From the NCBI GenBank assembly GCA_002197995.1, contig NGZR01000001.1, positions 1,302,001 to 1,366,000 of the forward strand: a DNA stretch of 64,000 bases. The letters run 5' to 3'. This DNA comes from Gaeumannomyces sp. JS-464. Its lineage: Eukaryota > Ascomycota > Sordariomycetes > Magnaporthales > Magnaporthaceae. The stretch's first letter is position 1, and every line of letters begins with the position of its first letter. Below the pieces are notes generated by a model. It did no database searches. It saw only the letters and a list, made by a program, of their open reading frames with translations, and was not told the DNA's origin. The position numbers were made by a program, and so were the translations under genes. Shown here in pieces: positions 31,928 to 42,331 of the stretch.

Positions 31928-32290
31928 GAAGACGCGAAGCTCAAGTGGGACAAGAGGGGAGGCCGTCAGCATCTGGCGCTAGTCCTTGGCCCAGAAAACG
32001 CAAAGCTCAACTGGGGCGAAAACAGGACGTCGAAGCGCATATACATCGACGATGTAAGGCTTAACTGGCACATAAACAGGACCTCAAAATGCATATATAC
32101 TGACGACATCAAGGCCGCCCGGAAGACGCAAAGCTCAAGTGGGATAAGAGGGGAGGCCGCAAGCATCTGACGCTATTCCTTGACCCGGAAGACGCAAGCA
32201 TCTGGCGCTAGTCCCTTGGCCCAGAAGACGCAAAGCTCAAGCGGGACAAGAATAGGACCTCGAAGTGCATATATATCGACGGCGTTGGTC
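31928..32290 (+). repeat. coding-like tandem repeat, includes right inverted-repeat arm
   Basis: Units starting GAAGACGCnAAGCTCAAG recur at 31928, 32121 and 32224, and partly at 32187. In the plus frame from 31925 they encode EDAKLKWDKRGGRQHLALVL, then AKLNWGENRTSKRIYIDDV and LNWHINRTSKCIYTDDI, so the peptide KLxW-x(2)-NRTSKxIYIDD is itself repeated. 32006-32107 is the partner of the inverted repeat at 29562-29663. A following frame (32296-32519) continues NYMMEPYMSSGYESLARREY. No family recognised. Confidence 0.6.
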
Positions 32291-32613
32291 GACGACAACT
32301 CCAACTACATGATGGAGCCGTACATGTCGTCTGGCTACGAGTCTCTCGCCCGCCGCGAGTACGAGAACTCATCCGTCCACCAACGACGGCCCCAGGGAGT
32401 ACCGCCCTGCCATGGACCCCCCTACAAGTCGACTCATTGTCCCGTCGACTGTGCTTCGCGCCAGCGGTCAATGGAGAACCAGCACGGCGCCTTCACGCAG
32501 TGCCGCAGGGAGTACTGAAGACCGCCCACAGCTTGGTCATACGTACAAAACATGACGTGCGATGAGCTGAGACCAGGTCCAACCCAGAAGGTGGCATTAT
32601 CAGAAATGCGAAT

Positions 32614-32880
32614 GTGATGTTTGGTTTACCTGGAAAGTACGATCCTTTTGGCTCCGACGATACAATAAGGAGATCAGATTCGATCGATCACCTACCTACG
32701 ATGACCCAGGAGGTCGCGACATTTACTGCATTGCTGGACGACATTTATACGGCGACGGCGATGGCGACGAAGGAAAAGGCAGCGGAGTTGCTGCGCCGCA
32801 AATACGAGGAGGCCAAGCTCCTTTTGCGGCGAGCCGCTGAACCCAGGATTCGTCCAAGTGCCTGGATAGCCTTGGGCTGA
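32614..32880 (+). CDS. small hypothetical ORF
   Basis: 88 codons with an ATG start and TGA end: MMFGLPGKYDPFGSDDTIRR, then a charged helix ATKEKAAELLRRKYEEAKLL. No family, no promoter evidence. May be real or chance. Confidence 0.3.
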   Translation: MMFGLPGKYDPFGSDDTIRRSDSIDHLPTMTQEVATFTALLDDIYTATAMATKEKAAELLRRKYEEAKLLLRRAAEPRIRPSAWIALG

Positions 32881-33112
32881 GCCATTGTCCTCTGGCTCGC
32901 AACATCGCCAGCCTCGATCCGCTTCTGCAATTGCATGGTAGATGGAAATGTTTCTGTGCCACCACCGCCGCAATTCCAAACCCAAGATCACCATCAGTAA
33001 GGTCATTGGCTCCATAGCAGCTTTCTAACTTTCGGACAAGTACCCAAGCCACTGGCAACTATTGCACGGGCGTGCCACCCCGGCACACTGCCAAGGGTGA
33101 ATTCACCGTGCT

Positions 33113-34770
33113 TTGCTCTGCACCAACACATTTCGGGCACTCGAGGCCGAGAACGGGCACGGCAGGGCGGAGGTCAGAGGCCCACAAGTTTCTGTCGACG
33201 CCAGACAGGCCGAGCCTATCGGACGCTTCAACGCGCACAATACGGAAAATGTAGCGCGTGCGGAAGTCGGTATTCGAACCTCAGCAGACCTATTTCAGGG
33301 CGCGCAAATCGGTTTCGAAACGGCGGGGGCGAGCACTCGGCGAAGGCATAGGAAAAGGCCAGGCGATTGCAGCGACGGACCGCGATCGAAACGCGCCAGA
33401 ACCGTCGACTGCCCGGAGAGACGTGAGAGCGATCAGTTGAGAGACCTTGTCAGCGTTCTGTCCTTCTTGGACGAGGAGTTTGCCGAGAAAGAGCGACTGT
33501 CTCTCTCCCAGGCATGTTGCACTCCTATATCTCATGAGAGAAAGGTGTCGACTGTGCGGGACTTCTACAAGGCGTTCCACGACATGGGGACCTTGCCGAT
33601 ATATACCTGCATGATGTGTTATCGGAAGCATTCCAGGGCCGAGCTGGAGGAAATCGATTGGGATCAATGGGTGTTAAGTTCCATTGAGAAGTGCAGTGGC
33701 TCACCGTTTACTTGCCGGCGTTGCTTCCCTGTTGGGGGCAAAATTCCCGGGTGCGCAGATTGCGCGAATCACCTGCGGAGAGGCGTTTTGTCCCCGGCGG
33801 GCCAGCTACATGTCCGTCTGGGGCGCGAGCATATGTTCCCGGACGAGCTGAAGGGCCTCACGCCGGTGGAGGAGAAGCTCATCGCGCTGAACTCGTCCTA
33901 CGATTTCATCACAAAATATAGTGTACGGGATGGGCACAGACAAGGGGTCACCTATCCGAGACATGTCAAGGGGCACATCACGGTATTCCCCAACAACATG
34001 CGGAAGCTTGTCACCAATGTCCTCCCTCACCCGCCATTAAAGGTGATGGATGAAATCCACGTCTCCTGGCAGGGGCCCGAAAAACCAGCAGCAAGCGACC
34101 TCACGACTCTCCTATCCGTGCGCCGCCTGGTTGTCGAGAGGGCCCTGTTGTGGCTGAAGAGGCATAACCCTCTGTATGCCGGCGTCGGTATTGATACGGC
34201 AGAAATGGACAGCTGGGGAGCGCTGCCGCACGGTGTGCCTTCTCAAATTTACGACCGCCTCGAGCGAGACGAGCCGTCGGGACGAGAGAAGATACAAACG
34301 GCACACATCGTGCCGCCGACAGAGCGGGACCTGGAAGAGCCGGGTGCGGTGGACATCCAGGAGTTGTTAGCATCGCTGGAGGGGGATCGGGGCGTTTGTG
34401 GAGGTGCGGTGGGTGGTGAACCTGCCTCTGGGGATGAGCGAGCCGATGTGCATGGCATTACCGAGGGTCGGGTTCACGAGATCAGCTCGTCAGGCATGTT
34501 TGACCTCGACCGTCGACCGGATATCGCAGATGCGGAGAGGCTGCGATATGTCTGCGGGGCTATGGGTGAAGTTGCTTCGTGGGATCAGACACGGGGAAGG
34601 ACGTCGGCAGGATCGGCTAAGGTGCGCTACAGAGGTGCTACCGAGCCGTATATCCTCGTCTCCAGGGGGGACGAGTTTGCCGATTCTTTTGACGCGGGCT
34701 TTTTCGCAAGCACGTTTCCCACATTGTTTCCGTTTGGTAAGGGAGGGCCTGCGTCCCAGAGCGTGATGTC
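33113..34770 (+). mobile_element. Helitron-derived N-terminal fragment
   Basis: One long frame without a clear ATG. It carries CMMCYRKHSRAELEEIDWDQ and CRRCFPVGGKIPGCADC (two CxxC-type zinc ligand pairs), GLTPVEEKLIALNSSYDFIT, KGHITVFPNNMRKLVTNVLP and VERALLWLKRHNPLYAGVGI, the order seen in the DUF6570-type region of fungal Helitron proteins. At FASTFPTLFPFGKGGP, where the Helitron-like N domain begins, similarity stops. The Rep nickase (HUH) and helicase parts are absent, so it cannot move by itself. The join to the convergent HET gene lies close to 34750-34830. No 5' TC or 3' hairpin-CTRR terminus could be assigned. Confidence 0.75.
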
Positions 34771-36455
34771 AGAAACGAAGCTGGAACGAGCAACCCCGAC
34801 ATCCGCAGCGCCTCTCTGATATTCCTCGTAGTACCACGAGACGGGTTCCCCGGGAGCCGCATACCCCCGTCGACGTGCGCCAGGCTCGTCACACTCCCGG
34901 AGGCATCAGTCGCGTTGAAGAATACTTCACCCTCCACAGCAGCCCAAGAGAAGGACGGCGCAAGATATTCAGCAGGGGGCGACGCAAGCCCCTCCTTTAC
35001 CCGCCAAAGCAAAACGTTCGGCAAGTCATCGGTAAGCCAAAAGCCACCGCAGTAGCGTTTCCCCGTCAGATCTTCAGCAAGGGTAGCAATGCCCTTAATA
35101 GCGGCGAGTCTATCGGAGCGGACCGTCAGCTCGGATGACATGTAGTCCTGGAGGAATATCCACCAGGTGGCGTGAGTTTTGGATATTCCTCGGTGTTCAT
35201 GTAGAAGATCGCGCAACCGGTCCTTCTCGACCTTAACGGAGATAAACTGATCAATATAGTTCTTGCCCGTTTTTCCGCAGGGCCATGTTTCCGCAGCCTG
35301 CAGCTGCGAGCAGCCCCAGAGGACCTGCGTCTCGGAAATTATCAATAGGCGTGACGCAAGGATGCGCTCTTGGAAGACCCAGCCCCGTTTGAACCATTCT
35401 GAAGATCTAACGCCCTTGTCGTAGATCCGGCCAAGGTACTGGCTCATGATATTGAACGAGTGTTTGGAGTTTGCTTTGAAAGGGTTGGGGACTCGGCAAG
35501 GTCGGACATGGTATGGGTTCCGTTTGGCGAAGACGCCTCCGTTTCTGTCGCCGCTGTTTGCGGCAGCCACAGTACAGGTCGAGAAACCATAAATCTTGTA
35601 CATTGTCTCCGCCTCATGAGTCCAATCTTGGCCGCCATCGTCTTGGATGATGCACATGCAGTCTACCCAAAGATACCGAATGCCCAAAGCCCGAGTTACC
35701 TCAACGGCATCCCGTACTGTATCGGAAATGTCGGAGGAGGGGATTGCGGTCTGGTACGCGGCAAGTTCCGATGCCTTGAGAATGAAGGCATTGTTGATAC
35801 CCCACCGGTGACTGAGGGCGACGTACGGAGAGTTCGCATCCAGGGAAGCGCCAGAGACGAGACGAAGGGAGGGCGCTTCAAGCAAGCCGACATCAAGCAA
35901 ACGGGTCGGTAGCCAGTCTTCGGGTTGACGGGGCCTGCAGGCAGGGTGGTTGTCCAGGCAGTTTTGCAGCCATGCTCGAGCAAGTTGGAGGGTTTCGGGT
36001 TCGCCGGTTGATGCTTGGCAGCGGAGATTCCTCTGAGCTAGCTCGTCAAGAGTAGCGCTGGAGTCAGAGAGCTCTATCGGCAGAACGATTTGCTCGCTGC
36101 CGTAAAACTCCAGGACTAGCCAGGAATTGGCAGCCTCTTCAACAACATTCTCCGCGTCCGTTGCAAGCAGAGTGCCAAGTTTGTTTGGGGTGGGATCCAG
36201 CTCAAACGCGCGTCGAGACTCCTCCGGCTCTGTCCATGGGTCTGGAGATCCCTGGTAGGCATACCATTTTGGGTAGGTCCCGTGGCGTGCCCACCCTGGA
36301 TTGAGGGCTTTGAAGGAGTAATTGATATCCACCGGGAAGGTATAGCTCGACTCGGAGTTGTAGGATCGGCTCTCTTCAATGAGGTTGCAAATGTGGCATC
36401 CTGCTTGCAGTGCCAGGCCGAATGTCTCGGCATTAAGTAACCGGCGGAGCGTACC
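34770..36455 (-). CDS. HET-domain (heterokaryon incompatibility-type) protein
   Basis: Minus-strand frame open from 36455, where it begins GTLRRLLNAETFGLALQAGC-HIC, typical of HET protein N-termini. The HET domain follows: YVALSHRWG, then IPSSDISDTVRDAVEVTRAL, GIRYLWVDCMCIIQDDGGQD, and AETMYKIYGFSTCTVAAANS. Later WVFQERILASRLLIISETQV and APSFSWAAVEGEV are also standard for the family. No frameshift within about 550 codons. The 5' exon with the ATG was not found: TGA TAA precedes 36455. The 3' end runs into Helitron-derived DNA near 34770, so the natural C-terminus is probably lost or replaced by about 40 foreign residues. Role by family: self/non-self recognition and programmed cell death; possibly inactive here. 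Confidence 0.8.
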
Positions 36456-36879
36456 TTATCAATCTCCTAATTGGACAATAGGATGGTAACAAAAGGGGCG
36501 AAACGCGTGCCACCCTGTAGATGTAGGGCGCCGGTTGATTGATCGTTGCGGACGAAGATAAAGGTGACCCAAAGCACGCCCATTCAGCAGAAGGCTGCTG
36601 TGAGGCTGTGATGCGTCTTGGCATGCGCAGACTCCCAGGAAAAAGAATGGTCTTTGCCCCTTGACCACTCTTAGCTTGAGTCGAGGAAATGCCACAATGC
36701 ATTATTGTATTCATGTGAGGCATAATGCACAAAAAACCAATGACAAACACTGCCAAGCCCAAGCCATCTAAGCCACTCACGAAACATCAGGTGCACCGAT
36801 TCGCACACACAAGTAAGGCGCTCCCCAACGGAACCCTCTAACTATTTAAATAACCGTTTCCCTTGGCAGACCATTATTA
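36456..36879. other. flank of HET gene and transposon insertion site
   Basis: No exon encoding the missing HET N-terminus could be found. The last two bases (36878-36879, TA) are the target duplication of the Tc1/mariner element. Confidence 0.5.
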
Positions 36880-36910
36880 CAGTAGGTGGACAAAAAAAAC
36901 GCCCAACCCC
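36880..36910 (+). repeat. terminal inverted repeat, left
   Basis: 31 bp; pairs with 38239-38269 with mismatches at positions 5 and 8. Confidence 0.93.
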
Positions 36911-37047
36911 GCACCACACCAAATAAAACGGCCAGGGGTAAATCCAACCCTTCTACTTTGGAAGACCGCCCTGGGCCCAAACAAATGCAATTCGCATAGA
37001 AATTTGCACTGGAAATACATTATTAAAGGGGCTATCTGTCAGTCTAG

Positions 37048-38200
37048 TTAGTATTTGGTATACCACCCTTGTGCGTCGATGACGGCCTGTAAACGGCGGG
37101 GCACGGACTCGATCAAGTCATTGATCAAGTCCTCCTCAAAGCCTTCCCAGACGGCCTCTGCAGCGGCCACAAGTTCGTCCAGCGTGCGTGCGTTTTTAGG
37201 AGCAGTAGCCAAGTGAGGATACTGCTCGCAAATGCGTTCTTTAAGCAATTTCCAAAGGTTTTCGATAGGGTTTAGGTCAGGGGAATAGGGGGGCCAGTCG
37301 AGCGTGCGGAAGGCTTCCTCCTGTAGCCACCTTCAGACCTTTCTCGCGTTGTGAATAGGGGCGTTGTTTTGCATAAACGTATATCCAGGCTCCCAAATAG
37401 TAGGTAAATGCTCTGCGAGAGTCTCGAGGTAAACGCCTGCCGTAACGCCGCCTCTTTTTGCTTTGGGGTCCCCGTTAAGGGGGACTAGGGAGGTCCTCCT
37501 TTGCCACGTTATCCCCCCCAAAACATTTGGGAGAAACGACCACTGCGATAGCGGGCTTGAACGAACCGAGGATCAAGTGCCAAAGTCCCTAATTTGAAAT
37601 AAATTGGTTAAAAATTAGGCGAAAAATAAAAGGTTAAAGTTGGTAGGTAAACTAACCTTGGGGGCGGAATACCCAACCCCTCCGGTAACCAGCCCCTTTA
37701 TCGATAGTGCTTTCGTCCGTGAAGACGATTGTGCGCCAAAACCCATATCTTTACCAATATAACAGCGAGGCGTTTAGCAGCGACTTCCTCGGTAAGAAAC
37801 GGGCGCGACGGCGAGGTGGTGTTGAACCCCTTATGTTTTAAGGTATCGAGCTACCGTGCGAGTTGACACGGGCACGAGATTAAAACGACTGTTGCTAGTG
37901 AATAAAAAGGATTGATAGTAATAGTACGCATAATCGCTCGTTTGGCGCGTTCATTTAGCACGGATGGCCGGCCACGGCCGGGTCGGAGACCCCATTTTGC
38001 TGGGACAAAATATCTCTTTACGACCCCGCGGACGTGCACCTCGCTAACTCCTTCTTTGTACGCGACGCCACGCGCGGGCTGGCCGGCGGAGTACCTCCCG
38101 AAAATCCTGGATCGCAGGGCAGGCGAGGAATGCTTGAAATTTGCTTTTTGACCGGAGATGACGGAATGGGTGCCATTTGAAGTGTGGTGGTTGGGACGCG
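37048..38200 (-). pseudogene. Tc1/mariner transposase, inactivated
   Basis: Read 38200 to 37048: an N-terminal helix-turn-helix region (GVAYKEGVSEVHVRGVVKRY, PGRGRPSVLNERAKRAIMRT), IVFTDEST with the first catalytic Asp, a 68-nt intron (37656-37589; GTTAGT donor, AAATTAG acceptor) whose phase restores QGTLALDPRFVQARYRSGRF, then GYTFMQNNAPIH, and DWPPYSPDLNPIENLWKLL with the third catalytic position, ending at TAA 37048. The second catalytic residue, normally Asp in QDNAPxH, is Asn. There is also a TGA after NARKV (37366 region) and frame breaks near 37505 and 37745. A C-to-T type change explains the Asn and the stop, as expected from repeat-induced point mutation. Confidence 0.9.
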
Positions 38201-38238
38201 ATAGGAAAAAAATTTGGGTTGAATTGGTGGGGTTGAGA

Positions 38239-38269
38239 GGGGTTGGGCGTTTTTTTTGTCCTCCCACTG
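38239..38269 (-). repeat. terminal inverted repeat, right
   Basis: 31 bp partner of 36880-36910, followed by TA at 38270-38271. Confidence 0.93.
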
Positions 38270-40063
38270 TATCATGTGTAGCCAGCTGCTTTGAGCCACT
38301 TTGCATGCGCAATGCGTTCGCTATGGCCACCAATGTCGAAGTCATGGTGGGCAAACACTTTCGACCCAGCCGGCAACGCCCCAGACTCCAATTCTCATAC
38401 CGGCGTCTTTACGACGTTTATTCTGTTCTGGAAGATACTGCTGGCAAGGCGACCCACGGCTAGCTAGACTCGTGAAGAAGCGCAAGGACAGGCACATATC
38501 TTTTTACCTACCCACTTGTTCTGTGAAGCCACATGTTAGCGCTGGGGATCAAATTTATTTACTGGAATTTGTGAAGTTTGCCATGCCGGGTTCCAGGCAA
38601 GAAAGTGGTCGCCAGAGCTTCTGAAGAGACGCCCAATATCTCGTCTGTCCCAGTCGCTGTGCTGTCGTGGTTCTAATTTCCTTGTCAGTGTCGAAGCTCG
38701 ATGTTCGGGCTCTCGGGATCAGAGTCGTCTGGCGGCTTTGGCTCGTGGGACCCAACGAATCAAGGTGCAGCGGTGACTTTTTTCAGCTCTTCTCAAACCC
38801 GAGGTACATGTTGTTCCGTTCGGTGTAGCACCTGCTCTGAAATCGAGCAGCCTGTTGCCGGAGCGGCTCGGCGGGAGAGTCGAACGGCGTGCCCGAGGAC
38901 TTCTCCGGTTGCGAGGAGGAGGTGCTGATACCAGAGCCCCGCCGGTTCCGGCGCCGAAGGGACAGGAAGCGGGTCGAGTGGGAGCGGAAGAAGGGAATGG
39001 CGTTCGCGAAGCATTTTACGGCACTAGAGCTTCGAAGGTGGGAGCGACGGCGCACTGGGTCGGTTCAGTCTGGCGTAAGTAGTAGTTGCGCATAGGTCGA
39101 GGACAGGGTATGCGTATGCCGCATGGTTCCAATGACCATGCCACGGACCTTCAACGTGCCGGCGGAGAGGTCGTGCATTGGGTTTGGGGGAACAACGCCA
39201 CCCTCGCAGCACTCCTTGCTTGCGTTGCCCAGGGACTGCATGCACACCCAGCCCTGTTCGATGGGCGCCTGGCCCCAGCCGGGAGACGAGAAGTCGACTT
39301 GCACCAGGTCGGCTTTTGGATGAGGCGCGGTACCCGCGTGAGCGCGTTCATAAGGAAGTCCAGCTTCCTGGCCGGCACGCTGTCCGAGGATGCCGGCAAT
39401 ACGCCATCGAGTAGTTGTGAAGCTGACCGACGGGAGCCGGGCCCCCTTGGTGGTAGTGGCTCCGAACGCTGCGAACCCGGGGGCGCCAATTGCCACCCAC
39501 CCTAGCCCTAGTTTTGGATTATTCCTAGTTCGGGATCATCCTAGACCGGGATAGATTCCGACGTAATATCCGGATGTACATAGGTGAGGGCTCCTCCGGC
39601 GCTGTCTTGCTTGTGGAGCCGGATATGGCAAATGGTCCAAAGGGCCGCCAGCGCCCACTACCTTGCCTAAGTGGGCTGACACGGGCAAGGCGAGCAGGTG
39701 GTTCCTGGATGGCGACGCGTTTCACCCGCTTCTCGCGTTTACCAGCCGCCATACTCGTAGTTGATATGCTCTCGCCACTATCCGAGTGCACCCCTATGCT
39801 GACACCTTTGCCCTAAGACGGTCCAACCGCCGGAACTATGCTCTACGCATGCATGTACAGTTGTGCTATGGGTTAGGAAAACTAGCGATAGAAACTCCAT
39901 TTAATTTATAAGGCAGGCTTTAGGATATGACCTCCATGCACTTGATAGAGAGGTGTTATTTAGAAAAGGAGAAAAAAAGCTTGGCGTGGGATGTGCCTGT
40001 GCAATATTCTTCAGTGCCACAGGCGGAAAAAACAGGCTGGTAATGCTGGTCCGTGGAGCTGCT
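38270..40063. other. no supportable gene
   Basis: Frames at 38855-39095 (Arg-rich) and 39065-39505 on both strands show no domain. 39500-39600 has repeated CCTAG and GGGAT-like words. Probably decayed transposon or gene sequence. Confidence 0.5.
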
Positions 40064-40360
40064 TTAGCTTTCCTGTCCCTGCCCCCGAGCCATTTTGCGA
40101 TGCTTGGTTTTCTTGCGCCGTCGAGTCTTCGCCTGGTCCGCCGGTCGAAGCGCGATATTGTGTACAGTCATGATATGGTTCCGAAGTAATTCCAAGGTCG
40201 TCAGTTTGACGTCTACACACTTGGGGTGCTCGCAGCGGATGGGATCGCCACGGCCCTGGGCTAGTTTCCGTGCTTCAAGGTGCCCTCCCTGACCCTCCCT
40301 GATCAACGGTAACACGTGGCTTACAGGGCCTCCATCTACGCGACTCGTTGGCCTGGTCAA
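40064..40360 (-). pseudogene. C2H2 zinc-finger C-terminal fragment
   Basis: Minus-strand frame with RCEHPKCVDVKLTTLELLRN followed by HIMTVHNIAL: C-x4-C then H-x4-H, a C2H2 finger, and a basic tail (KTRRRKKTKHRK). Fingers of this style occur at the C-termini of several fungal families, including DUF3435-type recombinase relatives, but no recombinase domain precedes it here. Probably a fragment. Confidence 0.4.
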
Positions 40361-40695
40361 AATGGTACTTCTGGCGGGTCAAAAGCTATATTTATTAGGC
40401 TTTTTGCCGGGATCCGGGCCCCCTGGCCCGGATCCGCAAACCAGTTTGCAAGCGGTTTTCAAAATAGTATGGAAAAACTAAAAAACTGCTTTAGTATTGA
40501 ACAGGCCCTAATATGGCGACCAGCGGTCCTTGGTAACTGGACTCGCCGACCTCGCCGCCTCTCCAGCTTGTGAGAGCCTCCCTAGCCGACCAATAGATAC
40601 TGAAGTTCGTAAATCCAAATACAGGGACAAAGCAGAAGGTTTGGCATCCAGGGTACTTTGGAACCGAGCTGTTAGCTTAGAAAGTAGACTGCCAA

Positions 40696-41159
40696 TGTAA
40701 CGCCTCGCGCAGAACCAGTCCCGGAAGCCTTGGGTCACGGCCAGATGCTTGGGAGCAACTGAGCCACGGGCCAGAGGCTCAGAAGCAACGGGCCTACCGA
40801 CAAGAAGCTCGGAAGAAGGCTGGACCACCGACGCGAGGCTCGAGAGCAACCCAGCCACCGGCGGAATACTCGAGAGCCGCCCAGCCACCGGCGAGAGCTC
40901 GGAAGCTACCCAGCTACCGATTCCGTGCAACGGATCAAGGCGTCATGGGGGAGAGGCCTCTGGCCGACGGCCTGGGGGCCGCCGAAAGAGACGTGTATAA
41001 AGAGGGCCCGAGGGACTCCCTGTCAAGGAGCGAGAAGGGCAAGCTATCGTTCATCTGTATTGCCTGCACTAGCTTAGCACCAACGAGTACGGCTGTTGAG
41101 CAACTGGACCTCTGAGATCTCCCTGCGAGAACCCCCTACTGGTGCACGCGCCCATTACA
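40696..41159 (+). repeat. possible solo LTR
   Basis: Begins TGTAAC and ends ATTACA (inverted TGTAA/TTACA ends), contains TATAAAG at 40996-41002 and a downstream CT-poor leader-like segment, and is 464 bp long. No flanking target duplication and no second LTR or internal retrotransposon genes were found, so the call is tentative. Confidence 0.35.
40735..40925. repeat. imperfect tandem repeat, about 33-36 bp unit
   Basis: Words such as CAGCCACCGGCG and GCTCGGAAGCAAC recur about six times with changes. Lies within the possible LTR. Confidence 0.6.
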
Positions 41160-41387
41160 ACTAGCTGCTTGCTGGTATGGCTTTCGGTAGATATGGATAT
41201 GAAGGCAACGAGATAAGGTGGTGACGGCCGAAGATAAAAGGCGAGGCTTGTCCGCTTCGAACTCGTGTTGAATATTCGAAGAGTCTGTATCGCGATCAGG
41301 TCTTTTGCCTCCATACCAAGGTCACCAGACAGCTCAATACACCGGCACCTCACGGTACTGCAGCAACTACCAAAGCTCCCGCCCAGA

Positions 41388-42150
41388 ATGAAGCTTTCAG
41401 TCACTTTGGCAGCTACTATGGTTCTCGGAGCGGTCGCCGCCGACTTCAAGTATACGAGATTTGACCGGGAAAAGGCCGTATGCTGGCCCTGAATCTTCCC
41501 CGAAGGGCTTTGACGGGCTACGTCTTCCAAGCGGACGAACCCAAGCTAACAAGCCCTAGGTTGTCGCTGCGGTTGATTACAGGTCGGCCTGTTCCACCTC
41601 GTTCGTGACATCGAGCCGATCGTGTTCAAGGCAAACGTTATCGCCCATGCCGGGTTTGCCAAGGCGTTCGACCTTCCCGTTGTTATGACCATTTCGGCGG
41701 AAACTGGTAAGTCCTACCCTCCTTACTGGTGGTGTTAATCGGGAACGAGGAAGTAGAGAATGGGAATGATGCTAATTTTCATGTCCTTGTGCTTTTCTTT
41801 AGGGCCGAACGGACCTATGTTTGCGGAAATCACGCAGATGTTCCCCAACGTCAAGGTTATCGCCCGCCCCGGCGAGGTTAACGCTACGGACAATAAGGAT
41901 TCCCGCGATGCCCTGGCGGTTACCAACCGCACCCAAGTCATCATTGCCGGCATCGTTACCGACGTTTGTGAGTTGGACCCCATGACGCGGCGGTTGAATA
42001 TGAAGCAACAAGGCCAGGGATTATAAGCCCGGAGAAAAGCTGACCATTTGTTTACCCTGCAATCCCCTCCCAGGCACGACCGTCGCGGCCATCTCTATGG
42101 TGGAGGTGGGCTACACCGTCTTCGCCAACGGCACGCGTCGGGCACGAGCT
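41388..42150 (+). pseudogene. secreted isochorismatase-family hydrolase, broken
   Basis: Exon 1 (41388-41477) encodes a signal peptide, MKLSVTLAATMVLGAVAADF. Intron 41478-41559 (GTATGC, GCTAAC, CCTAG); exon 2 begins VVAAVDY, then one missing base at 41580, then VGLFHLVRDIEPIVFKANVI and FDLPVVMTISAETG. Intron 41707-41802 (GTAAGT..TTTAG); exon 3 encodes PNGPMFAEITQMFPN and TQVIIAGIVTDV; intron 41968-42073 (GTGAGT..CCCAG) rebuilds the catalytic Cys codon (DVC), then TTVAAISMVEVGYTVFAN. Near 42125 the frame shifts (ASGTS is in another frame) and the usual C-terminal 50 or so residues are missing, replaced by a GGT run. Asp of VDY and Cys of TDVC fit the family triad. Related secreted enzymes in fungi act on isochorismate or similar substrates. 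Splice sites look sound, so loss may be recent or an assembly error at 41580. Confidence 0.75.
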
Positions 42151-42331
42151 GGGTGGTGGTGGTGGTGCAATGGGGCTGGCTCTCTTTGATCGTCGTTCAG
42201 GGGGCTGCGGAGGATGTTCAATTTAGATATGGGAGCTGTTGGTCTCGCCGTCCAATCCTACCCTTGAGAAGAACAACAAAGCTACATGCGTGGGAAACAG
42301 CCAGCAGATTTCGCTAGGGCCGGGTGATAGG

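Larger units (their letters stand above)
36880..38269 (-). mobile_element. Tc1/mariner-type DNA transposon, complete ends, dead transposase
   Basis: 1,390 bp bounded by 31-bp terminal inverted repeats with two mismatches, starting CAGT, each with ACA8CGCCCAACCCC-like inner part, flanked on both sides by TA (36878-36879 and 38270-38271), the target duplication of this superfamily. The interior codes on the minus strand for a DDE transposase remnant. Confidence 0.93.
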
